In this document: positions 59,170 through 64,000 of the stretch, in pieces
Position numbering within the stretch: position 1 is the stretch's first letter
Layout of the letters: every line of letters begins with the position of its first letter
DNA from: Achromobacter sp. Root83
Lineage (GTDB): Bacteria; Pseudomonadota; Gammaproteobacteria; Burkholderiales; Burkholderiaceae_B
DNA: 64,000 bases
Assembly (NCBI RefSeq): GCF_001428845.1
Contig: NZ_LMIU01000022.1
Location: forward strand, 124,001-188,000
Reading direction: 5' to 3'
Translations under genes and position numbers: made by a program
Notes under the pieces: model-generated
Seen by the model: only the letters and a program-made list of their open reading frames with translations
What the model was told of the DNA's origin: nothing
Database searches by the model: none

Positions 59170-62100
59170 TCAGAACGGCACCATCACCTTCAGCGCCGCG
59201 CTGTGGCTGCTTACGTGCTCCGAGAACTGGCCTTCGTACTGCAGACGGAAATCAACGCCGCCCGCCTTCATCACCTCCAGCCCCGCGCCCACCTTGCCGA
59301 CCACGTCGTCGACAGGCAGCGAAGTGTCGAAGGCGCCCGTGCCCTGCGGCGCGCCGCGCAGGCGCGCGCGGGAAGTCCAATCGTCCTGCGACAGGAAGGA
59401 CCCGCCCACATACAGGAACGGACGCAGCATCGCGCCGTTGTCGAGTTCGGCCCGGCCGCCGATCTCGATCATGGGCGACAGGCCCACGACGAACTGATCG
59501 CTGCCGTCGACCGACAGCGCCAGCGGGTTGTCGCCCGACTCCGTGTAGGCGGGCATGCGGCTGTAGCTGAAATCCAGATCCACATAGGGCTTCACGTACG
59601 TATTGCCGTGCGCGAAGGGACGCGCGGCGCGCAGGCGCGCATTGAACCCGTACACGTCGGGCCGGCTGGACACGGTTTCCTGATAGCCGGCGATGTCGAT
59701 GCCGCGGTCCATCCGATAGCCGCCATAGCCGCCGCCCAAGGCCGCGGAGAACACCCACTGTCCCGCTTCCCGCTTCAGCACCACGCCGGCGTAGCCGCTG
59801 TCGCCATTGCCGTTGACGCTGCCGTCGCTGGCGCGCACGTGGCTGTTCTGGTACGCCATGGAGCCGCCAAGAAACCAGCCGGGGCTGACCTCGCGCTGGC
59901 CGCCGAACTGATAGGTGACGGTGTCGTAGTTGAATCCCGAGGTGCCTGCGCTGCCGTCCTGGCTGGTGGCGCGCCCGCTCACCTGCCCCCAGAAGCAATT
60001 CTGTTCGCCCGTCATCGCATCCGCGCCGGTGAAGGTGGGACACGACATCATGGCGCCAGTGAACTGCCCCAGGTTGGCGGCGGACTGCACCGCCGGCGCG
60101 AGCGTCACGCCCGGCGACAGGTTGGCGACGCTGTCGCGGTAGGCGCCCGCGCCCTGGCGCGAGGCCAGGTCCAACTGCGCGAAGAGCGGCGCCAGCGCGG
60201 AATTTCCGCCCGCGTCCCAGATGCGCTGCAAGTGCCGGGCGACCTGGCTCTGGTTCTGCTTCAAGCTCATCGAAGCCGCATTGAAATCGGCGGCCTCGAC
60301 GCGGATACGGGTTTCCGGCCCGACCTGGCGCGTTTCGTAGTCGAAGACCGGGCTGTCCACCGCGGTAAGCACGCCCTGCAAGCTTCCCTGCACCGTCACC
60401 ACGGACAGTTCACGGTTAGGCAGCAGCGCTTGCGGCAGCACGTCCATGCCTCCCGCCAGATCGGCGTCGCCCTGCACGATCATCTGCGAAGACCGCAGCT
60501 TGTCGAAATCCACATCGGCGCGCAACACGCCGCTGGCGGACTGGGTCAGGCCGCCGCTGACCGTCAACGTCTGGAACTGGCCGGGCCTGCCGATCACGAT
60601 CAGCCCGTCGTTGCGGACGTCGGCGTTATAGGCGACGGCGTCGGTGGCCACGGCGCCCGCCTGGTTGTGCAGGGCGCAGGCATTGCCGCCATCGGCGTTG
60701 GTGCACAGGACGCTGCCGGACAGCGTGCCGTAGTTATCGATGTTCAGCACGGCACCCGACGCGGCATTGCCTTTGCCGTCGTAGCGCACCGCCACGCCCG
60801 ATAGCGCCCCTAGCGAGCCGCCCGCATTCACGGTCAATTGGTTATCCTCGCCCGAGGCTATCCACACCCCGCTGCCCGTTCCCGAGCCGCCCAGCACGTC
60901 GCCGTTGACGACGACGGCGACCCGGTCCTTGTAGATGCCGCTGTCGCTTTGCGCGAATATGCCCGCCGATCCCGCGCCCGTGGCCTGCAAGGTGCCCGAC
61001 TGCTGGACGTCGACATCGCCCGCGCTGCCGCCCTCCCCGGTGGATCCCGCGAATCCGCCCTGCGGGCCGCCGGCCAGCCCGCCGCCACCGCCGATCGACT
61101 GCGCCACGATGCCGTGCGCGTTGGCGCCGCTTGTCGCCAGGTTGCCGTTGAAGGCCACATTGACGTCATTGCCTCCGCCGCCATTGGAGTTGGCCGTGAT
61201 CGACTGCCTGGCAAACCCCGCCGGATTGAACTGGATGGCTTGGGACACGTCGCCCACGATGCCCCCGCCACCGCCGATGGATTGGGCGACGATGCCGTGC
61301 GAGCCGGCGCCTCGGGTCGCGATGGTGCCGCTCAGGGCGACCGTCACATCGCTGGCGTTCGCGGCGGAGTAACTGGTCCGCTGGCTGCCCAGTTCGATCG
61401 TGCCGATCCCGCTCGCGGTGCCGCTGGTCGCAACGCCCCCGCCAGCGCCGATGGACTGCGCGATGACGCCCATCGCCCTGTCGCCGTAGGTGTTCAGGTT
61501 CAGGCCCCCGCCAATAGTGACGGGGCTGCCGTAGCCGCCACCGGTGGTGTTGCCCGCGGTCATGCTGAACTGCTGGCTGCCGGGATTGGCCGCCGCACCG
61601 GTGCTGCCCGCCATGGCGATGCCGCCGCCGCCGCCGATCGATTGCGCGACCAGACCGTAGGCGCTATCGCCCTTGGTCTGGATCGAAGCCCAGCTTCCAC
61701 CAGTGATGGTGATGGCGCCGCCATTGCCCTGCATGCCGCCCAGCCGCATCTGGCCATGTGCCCGCGGCGAACCCGATCCCGCCATGCCGCCGCCGCCGCC
61801 GATGGACTGCAGCACGATGCCTGCCGCGCCGTAGCCTTCGGTATTGAACGCGTTGACGCCGTCGTCGTTCAGCCAGGCCGTGATGGCGCCGCCCGATCCG
61901 CCGTTGCCGCCGCTGCCCCCGACCGCCAGCGTGACATTGGACAGGGAGACGCTGGAGGACACCGTGGACGCCCCGCCCGCGCCACCGCCGCCGCCGATGG
62001 ATTGCACCACGGCCGCGTCCGCGTAGTCGCCGTAGGTCTGGGTGGAGGCGCCCAGAATGGCGGGCGCGCTGCTGCTTCCGATGGCGCCGCCGCTCCCACC

Positions 62101-64000
62101 GGCTCCGCCCGTCCCGCCCACGGCCACGGTGAACTGATAGGTGGTCCCGGAATCGTTCACTGGGGAGAGCGAAGAGGTGGCGCCGCTGTTGCCGCCCACC
62201 GCGCCACCCAGCCCCCCGGAGCCGCCGATGCTTTGCGCCAGCAGGCCGTCCGCGTCGGCGCCATAGGTGAAGATGTTGCCGTCGCTGTTCAAATTGATCG
62301 CGCCGCCGTTGCCGCCTCCGCCGCCCCCGCGGCCGACGGAGACCGAGCCGCGGAAGTCCGTGGTGCTGTCCTCTTCGGTAGCGCTTACCTCCAGGCCGAC
62401 CTGGCCGCCCTGCGATGCCCCGCCGCCGCCGCCGATGGACTGCAACAGCGCGGCGCGCGCGCCGTCGCCACGCGTGGTCACCGAGCTGCCCGGGTCTATC
62501 GTCAGGCTGGCGGTGCCGCCGTTGCCGCCCGAGTTGCCGCTGCCGCCCAAGGCGATCGTGATCGACACATTGGCGTCGGTATTGATGCTGCGCCCCGTGG
62601 CCGATCCCACGCCGCCCGCGCCGCCGCCCCCGCCCACGCTCTGCACCAGAATCGCATTGGCGGAATCGCCCGAGGTGACGATGCTGCTGCCCTGCATGAC
62701 CACCGACGCCGTGCCGCCCGTGTTGCCCGCGCCGCCGCTGCCGCCCAGCGACGACTGCAGCGATCCGCCGATGGAGTCGCCCGTGCCGATCACCGTGGAC
62801 GTCGCCGATGCGCTGCCGCCCATGCCGCCGCCGCCGCCGATGGACTGCACGATCACGCCCTGCGCATTGGCGCCGCTTGTCGTGACCCCGGCGTTGGCCA
62901 GCGTTGCCGTGGCGGTGGACCCTGCCCCACCCGTCGCGCCCGAGCCGCCCATGGCGAAACTGACCGCGACGCCAAACGAAGCGTCTTCGTCGGGAACCGC
63001 GATGGTCAGGGCCTGGGCCACCGACGCGCCGCCGGCCCCGCCTCCGCCGCCCACCGATTGCACGATGACGCCATGCGCATCGCTTGCACCCGTGTTCACG
63101 CTGGCGTTGGAAACGTTGGCGGCCGCCACGCCGCCCGCGCCGCCATTGCCGCCCGTGCCGCCTATCGCGACCGCCATGGAGAACCCCACGCCGGCATCGT
63201 ACGCGGACGCCGCGCCCCCGGTGCCCCCGCCTCCCCCGATGGCTTGCGAAACGATGCCGTAGCCATGATCGCCGCCGGTATAGATCGAGTACCCGCCGAG
63301 GCTGGCCGTTGCCTGGCCACCCGCGCCCCCGCCTCCGCCCGTGCCGCCGATCACCGCCACGCCGTTGGCGCTGCCGCCGTCACCGCCGCCGCCGCCAATG
63401 GCTTGCGCCAGCATGCCGATGGAAGCCGAGCCATACACGTTCAGGTTGCCGCTCTGCTTGAGGTTCACCGTGCCGCCCGCGACAGCGCTTCCGCCAGCGC
63501 CTCCCACTGCAACGAGGCCGGCGCTGGCGCCTGCCGTGCCGCCGCCCCCGCCGATGGCCTGCCCCACGATGCCGTGCGACGATGCGCCAAACGTGGTGAT
63601 GGCGGTGCGGCTGTCGACGTTGACCGTGCCGCTGGCGCCGCCGTTGCCGGCATCGGCGCCGGCATTGCCGAACATCTCGAAATTGCCGCTGGTGGTGCCG
63701 CCGATGCCGCCCATCGACTGCCCCAGGATGCCGATCGAATAATCCCCCTGGGTTTTGATCGAACCGCCGGCGGCGCCCGTCGAGGCATCGCCGGTCGTCA
63801 CACTGATCGTGCCGCCGGCGCCGCCCACGCCTGCGTTTTCCGCCTTGAAATCGACCAGGCCGCTGCTGCTCTCCAAGCCGCCGCCCCCGCCACCGGCGCT
63901 GCGCGCGACGATGCCATGGGATTGCGTGCCGTAGGTGGAAATGCTGGCGCTGCCGCTCATGCCGACGACGACGGTGCCGCCGTTACCGCCGTTGGCGCCG
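59170..64000 (-). CDS. Giant glycine-rich autotransporter, N-terminus beyond the window
   Basis: At least 1609 residues are in the window; the frame continues past 64000 without a start. The passenger (to about residue 1120 of the visible part) has some 15 copies of a motif of the form QSIGGGGG (variants QAIGGGGG, QSVGGGGG) spaced about 45-80 residues apart and separated by short beta strands with alternating NGG and SGG. A non-repetitive stem follows, with ...LTVSGGLTQSASGVLRADV, then a barrel of about 280 residues starting near NCFWGQVSGRAT and ending VMVPF. Type Va secretion to the cell surface is expected. No adhesion or enzymatic domain is recognisable. The repeats make assembly errors likely. 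Confidence 0.9.
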   Translation of the reverse strand, partial: GANGGNGGTVVVGMSGSASISTYGTQSHGIVARSAGGGGGGLESSSGLVDFKAENAGVGGAGGTISVTTGDASTGAAGGSIKTQGDYSIGILGQSMGGIGGTTSGNFEMFGNAGADAGNGGASGTVNVDSRTAITTFGASSHGIVGQAIGGGGGTAGASAGLVAVGGAGGSAVAGGTVNLKQSGNLNVYGSASIGMLAQAIGGGGGDGGSANGVAVIGGTGGGGGAGGQATASLGGYSIYTGGDHGYGIVSQAIGGGGGTGGAASAYDAGVGFSMAVAIGGTGGNGGAGGVAAANVSNASVNTGASDAHGVIVQSVGGGGGAGGASVAQALTIAVPDEDASFGVAVSFAMGGSGATGGAGSTATATLANAGVTTSGANAQGVIVQSIGGGGGMGGSASATSTVIGTGDSIGGSLQSSLGGSGGAGNTGGTASVVMQGSSIVTSGDSANAILVQSVGGGGGAGGVGSATGRSINTDANVSITIALGGSGNSGGNGGTASLTIDPGSSVTTRGDGARAALLQSIGGGGGASQGGQVGLEVSATEEDSTTDFRGSVSVGRGGGGGGNGGAINLNSDGNIFTYGADADGLLAQSIGGSGGLGGAVGGNSGATSSLSPVNDSGTTYQFTVAVGGTGGAGGSGGAIGSSSAPAILGASTQTYGDYADAAVVQSIGGGGGAGGASTVSSSVSLSNVTLAVGGSGGNGGSGGAITAWLNDDGVNAFNTEGYGAAGIVLQSIGGGGGMAGSGSPRAHGQMRLGGMQGNGGAITITGGSWASIQTKGDSAYGLVAQSIGGGGGIAMAGSTGAAANPGSQQFSMTAGNTTGGGYGSPVTIGGGLNLNTYGDRAMGVIAQSIGAGGGVATSGTASGIGTIELGSQRTSYSAANASDVTVALSGTIATRGAGSHGIVAQSIGGGGGIVGDVSQAIQFNPAGFARQSITANSNGGGGNDVNVAFNGNLATSGANAHGIVAQSIGGGGGLAGGPQGGFAGSTGEGGSAGDVDVQQSGTLQATGAGSAGIFAQSDSGIYKDRVAVVVNGDVLGGSGTGSGVWIASGEDNQLTVNAGGSLGALSGVAVRYDGKGNAASGAVLNIDNYGTLSGSVLCTNADGGNACALHNQAGAVATDAVAYNADVRNDGLIVIGRPGQFQTLTVSGGLTQSASGVLRADVDFDKLRSSQMIVQGDADLAGGMDVLPQALLPNRELSVVTVQGSLQGVLTAVDSPVFDYETRQVGPETRIRVEAADFNAASMSLKQNQSQVARHLQRIWDAGGNSALAPLFAQLDLASRQGAGAYRDSVANLSPGVTLAPAVQSAANLGQFTGAMMSCPTFTGADAMTGEQNCFWGQVSGRATSQDGSAGTSGFNYDTVTYQFGGQREVSPGWFLGGSMAYQNSHVRASDGSVNGNGDSGYAGVVLKREAGQWVFSAALGGGYGGYRMDRGIDIAGYQETVSSRPDVYGFNARLRAARPFAHGNTYVKPYVDLDFSYSRMPAYTESGDNPLALSVDGSDQFVVGLSPMIEIGGRAELDNGAMLRPFLYVGGSFLSQDDWTSRARLRGAPQGTGAFDTSLPVDDVVGKVGAGLEVMKAGGVDFRLQYEGQFSEHVSSHSAALKVMVPF

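Noticed and set aside
59170..64000. Regularly spaced repeats that could suggest a CRISPR array
   Set aside because: The repeats are coding, vary in length and sequence, and encode the QSIGGGGG motif of an autotransporter.

Overview
The window is high-GC DNA (clearly above 60% G+C except around 1.9-3.8 kb). It reads as chromosome from a betaproteobacterium of the Alcaligenaceae, most like Achromobacter or Bordetella. The evidence is four orphan Bug/TctC solute receptors, many LysR, IclR and GntR regulators next to small catabolic operons, an acnD-prpF pair, a fused indolepyruvate oxidoreductase and autotransporters with glycine-rich repeats. The genus is an inference; there is no rRNA or other marker in the window.

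Region 1 (1-4.0 kb) is an accessory scar. An RHS/YD-repeat gene that runs off the left edge is broken at about 768 by an IS3-family element with a truncated orfA. Beyond it lies an AT-richer stretch with a small immunity-like gene coupled by ATGA to a probable toxin tip, frameshifted pieces of the toxin's upstream part, an unrecognised 186-aa gene and a second IS3 remnant.

Region 2 (4.0-16.6 kb) looks catabolic. An IclR regulator faces a Bug receptor and a self-sufficient cytochrome P450 of CYP116B type. Converging on it is a long operon, livH-livM-livG-livF-aldehyde dehydrogenase-SDR-alcohol dehydrogenase-livK, which suggests uptake and stepwise oxidation of an alcohol or a related compound.

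Region 3 (16.9-21.3 kb) is a tightly overlapping operon of a secreted metallo-beta-lactamase-fold hydrolase, a GldA-like ATPase, a permease, a GldG-like protein and a DUF4340-like protein.

Region 4 (21.6-33.9 kb) has several regulator-plus-enzyme units. They are a swivel-first aconitase-like hydratase with a Bug receptor and LysR, a fused indolepyruvate ferredoxin oxidoreductase with a divergent LysR, and a LysR facing a DUF1185 protein, an alpha/beta hydrolase and a Bug receptor.

Region 5 (33.9-41.1 kb) has a GntR regulator with acnD and prpF (a partial 2-methylcitrate cycle without prpB or prpC), then a sodium:solute symporter with a 40-aa small subunit behind a long untranslated leader.

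Region 6 (41.1-50.0 kb) has a thioesterase and IclR facing an acyl-CoA ligase, a MaoC-type hydratase, a CaiB-type CoA-transferase and a Bug receptor. This has the layout of a CoA-dependent acid degradation operon. An MFS efflux pump with a divergent LysR follows.

Region 7 (50.1-64.0 kb) faces the cell surface. It has an exported argininosuccinate-lyase-like protein, an autotransporter, two two-component systems in which kinase and regulator are divergently transcribed, and a giant glycine-rich autotransporter that runs off the right edge. No tRNA, rRNA, CRISPR array or replication origin was seen.
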